A DNA stretch of 64,000 bases from Polynucleobacter sp. JS-Safj-400b-B2 (GTDB lineage: Bacteria > Pseudomonadota > Gammaproteobacteria > Burkholderiales > Burkholderiaceae): positions 1 to 64,000 of the forward strand of contig NZ_JACVPJ010000001.1 of assembly GCF_018881975.1 (NCBI RefSeq). The letters are read 5' to 3'. The notes beneath the pieces are model-generated. The model made no database searches, was not told the origin of the DNA, and saw nothing but the letters and a program-made list of their open reading frames with translations. Shown here in pieces: positions 57,065 to 64,000 of the stretch (its first letter is position 1; each line of letters opens with the position of its first letter). Both the position numbers and the translations under genes were made by a program.

Positions 57065-59560
57065 ATGGCTGAATCCCGTTCACGTTCCGTTACGCTGAAT
57101 CCCGGCATGATGGGTTCTGGGGATGCAGTCGTGCAGGCTTTAAAAGTTCCGCCGCATTCTGTAGAAGCCGAGCAATCTTTGCTCGGCGGTCTACTGATCG
57201 ATAACTCCTCTTGGGATAACCTGGGTGGAGTATTAAACGATAAAGATTTCTATCGCCCCGAACATGCTTTGATCTACAAAGCAATTGCTCGTTTGGTTGG
57301 CGACAATCATCCCGCTGACGTCATTACTGTTCATGATGCAATTAAATCTGAGCAGGGTGGTGATTTGGTTGGTATTGATTACCTTAATTCATTAGCGCAA
57401 AACACACCAAGTGCGGCAAACATTAAAGGCTATGCCGATATTGTTCGTGATCGTAGTATTTTGCGTCGCTTGATTGAAGTTTCAGACAGTATTGTCAATT
57501 CTGCATTTGTTCCTGAGGGACGTACTGTTAGAACGCTGTTGGATGAAGCTGAGTCACGCATTCTTCAGATTGGTGAAGAAGGTAGTCGCAAAGCCGACTA
57601 TCTGGAGATTGAACCTTTGCTGAAGGCCGTTGTTGCGCGTATTGATGAGCTCTATAACCGCCAAGGTGGTAGTGACATCACCGGTATTGCCACAGGCTTT
57701 ATTGATTTAGATAAGCAAACTAGTGGCCTGCAAAAAGGTGACCTCGTGATTGTTGCTGGTCGTCCTTCTATGGGTAAGGCGCAACCTCTAGATGCAAAAG
57801 TGAAAACGGTTGATGGCTGGAAGCTGATGGGTGAGTTGCGTTTTGGCGATCGCCTGGCTTCCGTTGATGGCCAACATTCGATGGTTACCGGTATTTATCC
57901 GCAAGGTCTTAAGCAGATATACAAAGTTACTTTTTCCGACGGCCGTCAAGCTGAGTGCTGTGATGAGCATCTCTGGCGTGTAAAGTATCGCGATTGGTCC
58001 GAGCCACGCGTTATTAATACAGCTCGCTTAATGGAAATGCTGCAGTGTGTACGGTATAAGAACAGATTATGGATTGATCCTGTCACAGGTGATTTTGGCC
58101 ACTCGAATGCATTGCCAATTCATCCATGGGTTTTAGGTGCGTTGCTAGGCGATGGCACTCTAGCCTTATCTCATGGCTCAGTAATGTTTTCAACTAAGTC
58201 ACCTGAGCTTGTAGAGCGCATGAATTTGCTTGCGAGCTATGAGATGGAGTTAGTGCACGCTAATGCATACGACTGGAGATTGGTTTCGAAAGAAAGAATT
58301 GCTGCCAATGGTCAAAGAGCAGCTGTAAAGACAAATTATTTTAGAGCCGCTTTAGATGAATTAGGTGTTTTAGGTTGCAGAAGTTTTGATAAATACATTC
58401 CGGCCACTTATCTTGAGGCGAATAAGAATTCTCGTCTTGCATTGTTCCAGGGTTTGATGGATACCGATGGCTGGATTGAGAAGTGGGGCTCTATTCGATT
58501 CTGTACAGTAAGCAAGAAATTATCTGAAGATGTTGCAATTTTAGCTAGGTCATTAGGAGGCTTTTGCTCAATAGCACAAAAGCAAACTAGCTATACCTAC
58601 AAGGGTGAAAAGAAGCAAGGTCGCTTATCTTATGTTTTAAACATGAGTTTTGGTCCCGGTTTTCAAGCTTTTACTCTGCCCGAAAAGGCTGAAAGATTAA
58701 GGGCAAGTTGGGATCGCCAACGTAGACTTTCATTTCAAAGTATTGAGCCTTCCAGAATGTCTGAGGCGCAATGTATCTCAGTTAGCCATCCTCAAAGAAC
58801 TTACGTAACGAATGATTATGTCGTTACTCACAACACTGCATTTGCCTTGAATATTGCAGAGAATGTTGCACTTGCTGAAGGCTTGCCGGTCGTTATTTTC
58901 TCGATGGAGATGTCGGGTGAACAATTGGCTGCCCGTTTATTGGGTTCTGTAGGGCGCGTAGATCAAGGTCGCATGCGTACTGGCAAGTTACAAGATGATG
59001 AGTGGCCACGCGTTACTGATGCTATTGCGCGTTTAAGCAATACCCAAATTTTGATTGATGAGACTGGTTCTTTATCAAGCCTCGAGTTGCGCGCACGCGC
59101 ACGGCGTATTGCGAGAAACTTTGGTGGCACCCTTGGCCTAGTAGTAATTGACTACTTGCAATTGATGAGTGGCTCTGGTTCTGAAAACCGCGCAACCGAG
59201 ATTTCTGAAATCTCACGCTCACTCAAATCACTCGCAAAAGAATTGCAGTGCCCAGTCGTTGCGCTCTCACAGTTAAATCGTGGTCTTGAGCAACGCCCTA
59301 ATAAGCGTCCAATCATGTCAGACTTGCGTGAGTCAGGCGCTATTGAGCAAGATGCTGACTTAATTATGTTCATCTATCGTGATGAGGTTTATCACCCGGA
59401 CACTACCACCGATAAAGGCATGGCTGAGATCATCATTGGTAAACAACGTAACGGTCCGATTGGAACTGTGCGCTTAAGCTGGCAAGGTCCATATACTAAG
59501 TTTGATAACTTAGCGATGGGCTCTGTGGGTTACTCTTCCGGTGGTTACGAGCCGTTCTAA
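57065..59560 (+). CDS. dnaB: Replicative DNA helicase DnaB precursor, with intein
   Basis: The 831-residue precursor has an N-terminal DnaB domain (KVPPHSVEAEQSLLGGLLID at 27-46) and a RecA-like helicase half. The Walker A motif GRPSMGK|T is interrupted between Lys238 and Thr591 by an intein of 352 residues; the joined helicase would be 479 residues, the usual DnaB length. Walker B is LGLVVIDYLQLM, and the later QRNGPIGTVRLSWQG is intact. Without splicing the ATP site is destroyed, so helicase activity depends on the intein. Last gene of the rpsF-rplI-dnaB operon, with a terminator behind it. Confidence 0.97.
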   Translation: MAESRSRSVTLNPGMMGSGDAVVQALKVPPHSVEAEQSLLGGLLIDNSSWDNLGGVLNDKDFYRPEHALIYKAIARLVGDNHPADVITVHDAIKSEQGGDLVGIDYLNSLAQNTPSAANIKGYADIVRDRSILRRLIEVSDSIVNSAFVPEGRTVRTLLDEAESRILQIGEEGSRKADYLEIEPLLKAVVARIDELYNRQGGSDITGIATGFIDLDKQTSGLQKGDLVIVAGRPSMGKAQPLDAKVKTVDGWKLMGELRFGDRLASVDGQHSMVTGIYPQGLKQIYKVTFSDGRQAECCDEHLWRVKYRDWSEPRVINTARLMEMLQCVRYKNRLWIDPVTGDFGHSNALPIHPWVLGALLGDGTLALSHGSVMFSTKSPELVERMNLLASYEMELVHANAYDWRLVSKERIAANGQRAAVKTNYFRAALDELGVLGCRSFDKYIPATYLEANKNSRLALFQGLMDTDGWIEKWGSIRFCTVSKKLSEDVAILARSLGGFCSIAQKQTSYTYKGEKKQGRLSYVLNMSFGPGFQAFTLPEKAERLRASWDRQRRLSFQSIEPSRMSEAQCISVSHPQRTYVTNDYVVTHNTAFALNIAENVALAEGLPVVIFSMEMSGEQLAARLLGSVGRVDQGRMRTGKLQDDEWPRVTDAIARLSNTQILIDETGSLSSLELRARARRIARNFGGTLGLVVIDYLQLMSGSGSENRATEISEISRSLKSLAKELQCPVVALSQLNRGLEQRPNKRPIMSDLRESGAIEQDADLIMFIYRDEVYHPDTTTDKGMAEIIIGKQRNGPIGTVRLSWQGPYTKFDNLAMGSVGYSSGGYEPF
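57779..58834 (+). other. Class 3 intein with LAGLIDADG homing endonuclease in DnaB
   Basis: Precursor residues 239-590 (352 aa). The first residue is Ala (AQPLDAKVKTVDG), not Cys or Ser. Block B is GRQAECCDEHLW with His302 and Trp304 in the precursor; block F has QCISV with Cys570; block G is YVVTHN with Thr588, His589 and Asn590, and the next residue is Thr591. This is the Trp-Cys-Thr triplet defining class 3 inteins, where the block F Cys attacks the N-terminal junction. LGALLGDG (119-126 of the intein) and LFQGLMDTDG (222-231) are the two LAGLIDADG motifs with both Asp present, so the endonuclease looks intact. Confidence 0.95.
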
Positions 59561-59611
59561 CTAATAAGAATAAAATATAAACTGTTAAAAACAGATAAAG
59601 AAATAGACATT

Positions 59612-59640
59612 AAAAAAGCCTCACACTGTGAGGCTTTTTT
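59612..59640. terminator. Bidirectional terminator dnaB / PsiF gene
   Basis: AGCCTCAC (59617-59624) and GTGAGGCT (59628-59635) form an 8-bp stem with a 3-base loop, flanked by A6 and T6. It ends the dnaB operon and the minus-strand gene at 59675. Confidence 0.92.
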
Positions 59641-59674
59641 AATGCACGAAATGAATCAGATCAATAAAATCAGC

Positions 59675-59941
59675 TTATTTACCGCCTTCACATTTCTTGA
59701 TTGAAGCAGTCTTTGCGGCCCCATAAAGTGGCTTGCCATCTTTGCTTACTGCTTTGGCTTCGCAATCATTCGGCTTGGCATCACCCATACATTTTTTAAT
59801 AGAGGCATCCTTGGCTGCGCCATAGAGTGGCTTGCCATCTTTGCTAACAGCTTTAGCTTCACAAGCTGCCTGGTCAGCAAAAGCATAGGTTGGAAGTGCA
59901 AAACTCAGCGCAATACTTAAAGCAATAATAATTTTCTTCAT
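59675..59941 (-). CDS. PsiF-repeat protein, secreted
   Basis: From ATG 59941 (AGGAG at a 7-base distance) the protein has 88 residues: a signal peptide (cleavage after AFA, residue 23) and two PsiF repeats of 25 residues, Cys27-Cys51 and Cys60-Cys84, differing at one residue. Each has two Cys that may form a disulfide in the periplasm. Function of the PsiF family is unknown (phosphate-starvation-inducible in E. coli). A longer frame starting at 60031 would overlap the mscS-like gene and is not supported. Confidence 0.88.
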   Translation of the reverse strand: MKKIIIALSIALSFALPTYAFADQAACEAKAVSKDGKPLYGAAKDASIKKCMGDAKPNDCEAKAVSKDGKPLYGAAKTASIKKCEGGK

Positions 59942-60014
59942 ACTCATTCTCCTGATTAATTGGATGAACCGCTGCTGCAAAAACGCCGTACAAGACTTAA
60001 CTAATGTAATGGAC

Positions 60015-60836
60015 TTAATTTTGTTTGACAATCATATTTTGTGAGGCCATTGGGGTTGGGTATCCTGCGTCGGCAAATGCTTTTGCCATAACACGATTTA
60101 CCTCAAAATATACTGACCAATAATCCGCATTATTGCAATAGGGCCTAACTGCTAAAACAGGCCCAACGAGGTTAAATTCCAAAATATTGATCTCAATTGG
60201 AGGCTCACTTAAAACTTTCGGAATTTCCGAAAGTTTTACTTGTAGTAATTGGATTGCTTCCTCAGGGTTAGTGGCACTAGAGATTTGATATTTAAGGTCA
60301 ACACGCCGATATTCGGAGCTACTAAAGTTTTGAATGTTATCACTCAAAATTTTATTGTTGCCAATGATGGTAACTATATGATCAGAGGTATTGATGGTTG
60401 ATGAAAATATACCAATCTCTTTAACGGTTCCTGTTATGCCGCTTGCGGTGATGACATCGCCCACCTTGAATGGGCGTAATACAATCAAAAAGACACCAGC
60501 TGCAAAATTAGACAACAAGCCTGCCCAGGCGGCACCAATAGCAATGCCCGCAGTCGCTAAGAGTGCTGCAAAACTGGTTGTTTGAATACCAAAGTAACCC
60601 AAGATTCCAATAACCAAAAGCACATTTAAGGTAATCGACACAATCGAGTGAACATAGCGCAATAGGGTTGGATCAAACTGTTGCTTTTCTAGGGCAACGC
60701 GGATGAGCTTTTGAGAAACGCCAATGAGCCATCGCCCAATAACCCAAAGGGCGATTGCCGCCAAAATCTTGAGTCCAATATCGGTAGCTGCGGTTACCAA
60801 TATTTCTTGAACACGGTCTAAATCGATGTCTTTCAT
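60015..60836 (-). CDS. Small-conductance mechanosensitive channel (MscS family)
   Basis: A 273-residue inner-membrane protein with three hydrophobic segments near residues 15-37, 60-82 and 90-118. The MscS pore helix and beta-domain follow: AAGVFLIVLRPFKVGDVI and TVKEIGIFSSTI, with the conserved IIGNNKILSDNIQNFS. It opens under membrane tension to release solutes at hypo-osmotic shock. Size matches E. coli MscS (286). Confidence 0.93.
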   Translation of the reverse strand: MKDIDLDRVQEILVTAATDIGLKILAAIALWVIGRWLIGVSQKLIRVALEKQQFDPTLLRYVHSIVSITLNVLLVIGILGYFGIQTTSFAALLATAGIAIGAAWAGLLSNFAAGVFLIVLRPFKVGDVITASGITGTVKEIGIFSSTINTSDHIVTIIGNNKILSDNIQNFSSSEYRRVDLKYQISSATNPEEAIQLLQVKLSEIPKVLSEPPIEINILEFNLVGPVLAVRPYCNNADYWSVYFEVNRVMAKAFADAGYPTPMASQNMIVKQN

Positions 60837-60978
60837 TGCTCTTCCTCAATCTTGATGAGTATCTAACTAAGTTTGCCAGGTATTATTTCTGATGTTTAAA
60901 TGATTAGATATAGACCCTAAAGCTAATAGTTTGTGGATATGTATTCTAAGGTGTTGGTCGTAGTACGTCTTTTGATGA

Positions 60979-61515
60979 TTATTGCGTTACTAAGCGACGC
61001 GCCTCAGTAAACTTAGCCGCCCAATAGGGGGAAGTGATGTAGTCGAGGCGTACGGTTCCGCCTGCGCTAGGGGCATGTACAAATCTACCTTGGCCCACAT
61101 AAATTCCGGCATGCGAATACTTTTCGCCAGTAGTATTGAAGAATACTAAATCGCCGGGGGCCGGGGGCTGTCCTTCGATGCTTATTCCCTTGGTGCTCAT
61201 CAATTGAATCGTACGCGGTAGTTTTACCCCAGCCGCTTTGTTATAGACATACACAATCAATCCGCTGCAATCAAAACCACCTTTTGGGGTATTACCACCA
61301 TATCGATAGGGCACGTCCACCAAGCCTACGGCTGCAATGGAGATATCTTCAGTGCCGACGCTAGTGTCTTGCTTAAATTGAGAAACTCTTGAGGGGGATC
61401 CCGATTTACCGCTGAATGTGCTGCATCCGCTTAGGGCAAATAAGCTACAAATAAAAATGCCGCACCCTAGGAGAGTGCGGCATGAGAGGGATTGCTTAGA
61501 GTGCGTCAGCAGCAT
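60979..61515 (-). CDS. NlpC/P60 cell-wall hydrolase lipoprotein
   Basis: The 178-residue protein (ATG 61515) has a signal with lipobox ALSGC and an NlpC/P60 domain: Cys in GFDCSGLIVYVYNKAAG, His in YSHAGIYVGQG and a third His in RFVHAPSAGG. It should hydrolyse peptide bonds in peptidoglycan stem peptides near the outer membrane. A GTG at 61539 is an alternative start. The start overlaps the phoH end by 20 bp, so translation may be coupled. Confidence 0.9.
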   Translation of the reverse strand: MLLTHSKQSLSCRTLLGCGIFICSLFALSGCSTFSGKSGSPSRVSQFKQDTSVGTEDISIAAVGLVDVPYRYGGNTPKGGFDCSGLIVYVYNKAAGVKLPRTIQLMSTKGISIEGQPPAPGDLVFFNTTGEKYSHAGIYVGQGRFVHAPSAGGTVRLDYITSPYWAAKFTEARRLVTQ

Positions 61516-63157
61516 GATCCGCAAGACGTGAACGCTCACCGCGAGCCAATGTCACATGTCCACCGTGACGCCAGCCTTTGAAGCGATCCACTACATAAGT
61601 TAAACCAGAAGAGCCTTCTGTTAAGTAAGGCGTATCAATCTGAGCGATATTACCCAAGCAAATAATTTTGGTTCCAGGGCCTGCACGGGTTACCAATGTC
61701 TTCATTTGTTTTGGCGTGAGGTTTTGCGCCTCATCAATGATGACGAACTTACTCACAAAAGTTCTGCCGCGCATAAAGTTCATGCTCTTGACCTTAATGC
61801 GTGAACGAATCAACTCTTGAGTTGCAGCACGACCCCATTCACCGGCACCACCATCCTCATTGCGTTGGAGTACTTCAAGGTTGTCGTCAAATGCACCCAT
61901 CCAAGGCTGCATTTTCTCTTCTTCAGTACCAGGTAGGAAGCCAATATCTTCACCGACGGGTACGGTTGCACGGGTAATGATGATCTCGTTATAACGCTTG
62001 CTGTCTAGTACTTGCTCAAGACCGGCAGCTAATGCTAGCAAGGTTTTGCCAGTACCAGCTTGCCCTAGTAGAGTTACAAAATCTACGTCCGGATTCATGA
62101 GTAGGTTCATGGCAAAGTTCTGCTCACGGTTCCGCGCAGTAACGCTCCAGACATTATTTTTCTGATGAGAGAAGTCTCTCAATGTTTGCAGGAGAGCAGT
62201 CTTGCCATTAATCTCTTTCACTTGTGCGTAGAAGGGTGTAGAGCCATCCGGATTTTCTTGATAAACAAACTGATTGACCAGCATGCTTTGTACAGATGGT
62301 CCAGTTACTCTATAGAACATGGTGCCAGATTTGGAGTCAGCCCAGCTTTCCATATCCTTACCATGCTTTGGCCAAAAATCTGCTGGCAATGACATCACGC
62401 CGGCATACATCAGATCACGATCTTCTAAGACCTGATCGTTGAAGTAATCCTCAGCAGGCAATCCAAGCGCACGGGCTTTAATACGCATATTGATATCTTT
62501 GGATACCAACACCACTTCTTGACCTTTGCGAGTTTTTTGTAATTCACTGACAACTGCCAAAATCATGTTATCGCCTTTACCCTCAGGTAAGCCTTCGGGC
62601 AATGCTTGTGTAGAGAATTTGGTTTGGAAGAAGAGGCGCCCAGTCACATCTTGGTTGCCCAGCTTATTTAGGGGAATGCCGTCATCCAAAGTACCGCTAG
62701 TACCTGCGATCAACTGGTCTAAGGATCTGCTGACAGTACGAGCATTACGAGCTACCTCTGTCATGCCTTTCTTGTGGTTATCCAATTCTTCTAGAGTCGT
62801 CATCGGCAGATAGAGATCGTGCTCGGAGAAGCGGAATAGGGAACTTGGGTCATGCATCAATACGTTGGTATCGAGAACAAATAAGCTCGGCGGCCCAGTG
62901 CGAATTACGCGTTTAGGTTTTGCGGGTGTAGGTACTTTGCTTTCGTTTCGTGCATTGAAAGTGGGGCGATGATCCGCTTTGATCTTTTCAAGAGCTACTT
63001 CTGCAGCGGATAAATCTTCCTCTGCGTCATTGGTCCAGTCAACGGCTTCCACTACCACCGGTTTTGCTTGAGCAGGACGTTTCTTTAAGTCGGGAGTATC
63101 TTTGCGACTGAGTTTGACTTGATCAGCAATTTGAGTGGGGATTGGGGGTAGTGGCAT
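61496..63157 (-). CDS. PIN-PhoH fusion protein (PhoH-like ATPase)
   Basis: From ATG 63157, preceded by TAGGAGAG, the protein has 553 residues. An N-terminal PIN nuclease domain (LFVLDTNVLMHDPSSLF at about 103-119, with Asp residues) is joined to a PhoH ATPase with Walker A GQAGTGKTLLALAAG and Walker B KFVIIDEAQNLTPKQMKTL. PIN-PhoH (PhoH2-like, YlaK-like) proteins are thought to be RNA helicase-RNases. The upstream leader carries a terminator-like hairpin. The alternative start at 63196 lacks a good ribosome-binding site. Confidence 0.92.
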   Translation of the reverse strand: MPLPPIPTQIADQVKLSRKDTPDLKKRPAQAKPVVVEAVDWTNDAEEDLSAAEVALEKIKADHRPTFNARNESKVPTPAKPKRVIRTGPPSLFVLDTNVLMHDPSSLFRFSEHDLYLPMTTLEELDNHKKGMTEVARNARTVSRSLDQLIAGTSGTLDDGIPLNKLGNQDVTGRLFFQTKFSTQALPEGLPEGKGDNMILAVVSELQKTRKGQEVVLVSKDINMRIKARALGLPAEDYFNDQVLEDRDLMYAGVMSLPADFWPKHGKDMESWADSKSGTMFYRVTGPSVQSMLVNQFVYQENPDGSTPFYAQVKEINGKTALLQTLRDFSHQKNNVWSVTARNREQNFAMNLLMNPDVDFVTLLGQAGTGKTLLALAAGLEQVLDSKRYNEIIITRATVPVGEDIGFLPGTEEEKMQPWMGAFDDNLEVLQRNEDGGAGEWGRAATQELIRSRIKVKSMNFMRGRTFVSKFVIIDEAQNLTPKQMKTLVTRAGPGTKIICLGNIAQIDTPYLTEGSSGLTYVVDRFKGWRHGGHVTLARGERSRLADHAADAL

Positions 63158-63389
63158 GTACTCTCCTAAAAGAAAAAACCGCCAAGCGGATTGCATTGAC
63201 GGTTTATTACGAAACTGGTTGTAGTGAGGACTGAAAAACGGAGGGGGTTGCTCCCCGTACCTGATCTGAGATATTCAGGTTTCTGATTCAAACGGATTGT
63301 CAGACTTTCCCGTCGTTTACGGTGCATATGAATTACTTTACCCCAAATTTTGGGGTTTGCAAGCACCTCAGATCAAATTATTATAAAAA
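63158..63389 (-). promoter_or_regulatory. Structured leader of phoH with terminator-like hairpin
   Basis: On the minus strand the stem AAACCGTCAA (63196-63205) pairs with TTGGCGGTTT (63176-63185) with one G-U pair, followed by a T-rich run, and ends right before the TAGGAG and ATG of phoH. Upstream lie further stems (GGGG..CCCC near 63244-63256, and CCTGA..TCAGG near 63260-63280). The sequence CAAACGGATTG at 63289-63299 on the plus strand recurs as CAAGCGGATTG at 63183-63193 inside the hairpin. A terminator this close to the start must lie in the phoH leader; attenuation is inferred. Confidence 0.55.
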
Positions 63390-63857
63390 TTATTTAGTGG
63401 CTTGAGCGGCTTGTAATACCTCTGTCACATGACCGGGAACCTTCAGGCCGCGCCACTCTTTTACTAGCTTGCCAGAGGAGTCAAATAAGAAGGTGCTACG
63501 TTCTACGCCACGGACTTGCTTGCCATACATATTCTTCATCTTCATGACGCCAAAGATCTGACAAAGCGTTTCTTCGGTATCGGCAACCAACTCAAATGGG
63601 AGTTCTAGTTTGCTGCGGAAATTGTCATGTGACTTGAGGCTATCGCGGGAAACTCCCACTACAAGAGTGTTGGCTTTGGTAAAGGCTTCAATATTGTCTC
63701 TAAATTCACCTGACTCAGCAGTGCAACCTGGAGTCATGTCCTTTGGATAAAAATACAGAACCAATTTTTTGCCTTCGGCGGATGATGGTGAAAACATTAA
63801 TCCGGAAGTCGCTGGAATCGCGCACTGTGGCATAGGTTGACCGATGGCTACTGTCAT
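63390..63857 (-). CDS. bcp: Bcp/PrxQ-type peroxiredoxin
   Basis: A 155-residue thiol peroxidase with the peroxidatic Cys45 in FYPKDMTPGCTAESGEFRDN. The usual resolving Cys five residues on (E. coli C50) is absent, as is the one in the alternative position (SHDNFRSK, where Xanthomonas-type PrxQ has Cys). Cys12 and Cys99 (EETLCQIFG) remain. It would reduce peroxides in the cytoplasm, perhaps as a 1-Cys enzyme, as reported for a Burkholderia homologue. GVERSTFLFD is typical of this PrxQ group. Confidence 0.93.
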   Translation of the reverse strand: MTVAIGQPMPQCAIPATSGLMFSPSSAEGKKLVLYFYPKDMTPGCTAESGEFRDNIEAFTKANTLVVGVSRDSLKSHDNFRSKLELPFELVADTEETLCQIFGVMKMKNMYGKQVRGVERSTFLFDSSGKLVKEWRGLKVPGHVTEVLQAAQATK

Positions 63858-63889
63858 GATGATCCTTCGTTGGTTAATATCTCTGAGTT

Positions 63890-64000
63890 CTAGTTATTTT
63901 GAATGATTAAGTCGCCACTGCGATTGGGTATTTCACCCCAGGTCAGTGGTAATACCGCTATTTTATCGAGTTGCTTGGTGGCTTCCCAGGATTTGTGAAG
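63890..64000 (-). CDS. C-terminal end of an unknown protein (partial)
   Basis: The minus strand is open from the right edge to a TAG at 63890-63892, giving 36 residues including SWEATKQLDKIAVLPL, TWGEIPNRSGDLI and ending IQNN. Pattern and spacing suggest the end of a real gene transcribed toward bcp, but too little is visible to name it. The start lies outside the window, so orientation and frame are the only facts. Confidence 0.5.
   Translation of the reverse strand, partial: LHKSWEATKQLDKIAVLPLTWGEIPNRSGDLIIQNN

Noticed and set aside
57065..59560. Possible frameshift or gene fusion explaining the oversized DnaB
   Set aside because: The frame is continuous and the extra segment has intein motifs at both ends with a restored Walker A after removal.
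63166..63366. 66-residue minus-strand frame between bcp and phoH
   Set aside because: It runs through the hairpins and ends in the phoH ribosome-binding region; composition looks random.

Overview
The window looks like a chromosome segment from a betaproteobacterium of the Burkholderiaceae, most likely Polynucleobacter or a close relative. The reasons are gene order and sequence: a monomeric isocitrate dehydrogenase, the yceD-rpmF-plsX-fabHDG-acpP-fabF block, the mucD-lepA-lepB-rnc-era-recO-pdxJ-acpS-nagZ block, efp-earP, and rpsF-priB-rpsR-rplI-dnaB. Base composition is moderate and genes are tightly packed, with several convergent stop codons overlapping, as in a streamlined freshwater genome. 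The genus is an inference.

Layout. 1-122: the end of an IS3-family element running off the left edge. 174-5290: FKBP isomerase, a DUF6352-like protein, an MFS transporter and icd. 5400-18218 is the most accessory part: a single-domain BLUF blue-light sensor, msrP, a lipocalin, a metallo-beta-lactamase-fold hydrolase, two predicted outer-membrane barrels, a ydfG-like dehydrogenase, rsuA, a pterin dehydratase, a two-subunit molybdenum hydroxylase (iorAB-like), msrQ (about 8 kb from msrP), a SRAP protein and a periplasmic parvulin. 18271-25597: folA-thyA, ferredoxin reductase and ferredoxin, a hydroxyacid dehydrogenase, and molybdenum cofactor genes moeA-mobA-moaA behind rne. 25692-33832: rne with a long leader, rluC, a HAD phosphatase, an SppA-like protease, an RsmI-like methylase, yceF, yceD and rpmF. 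33916-39297: fatty-acid synthesis. 39348-48318: protease, translation, RNA-processing and repair genes. 48388-55426: efp, earP, uvrC, pgsA, tRNA-Gly, tRNA-Cys, a lipoprotein, lexA and asparaginase. 55561-59560: the S6/PriB/S18/L9/DnaB operon. 59675-64000: a PsiF-repeat protein, an MscS channel, an NlpC/P60 lipoprotein, a PIN-PhoH protein, a Bcp peroxiredoxin and a truncated gene.

The outstanding feature is a 352-residue intein in the DnaB helicase, placed between the Lys and Thr of the Walker A motif. It begins with Ala instead of Cys/Ser and carries the Trp-Cys-Thr triplet of class 3 inteins plus two LAGLIDADG motifs. Among regulatory signals, the best are a lexA promoter with the operator on its -10 and transcription predicted to start at the ATG, an attenuator-like hairpin just before the phoH ribosome-binding site, a long rne leader resembling the autoregulatory leader known in E. 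coli, and a hairpin leader before rpsF. No CRISPR array, prophage or complete insertion sequence was found.
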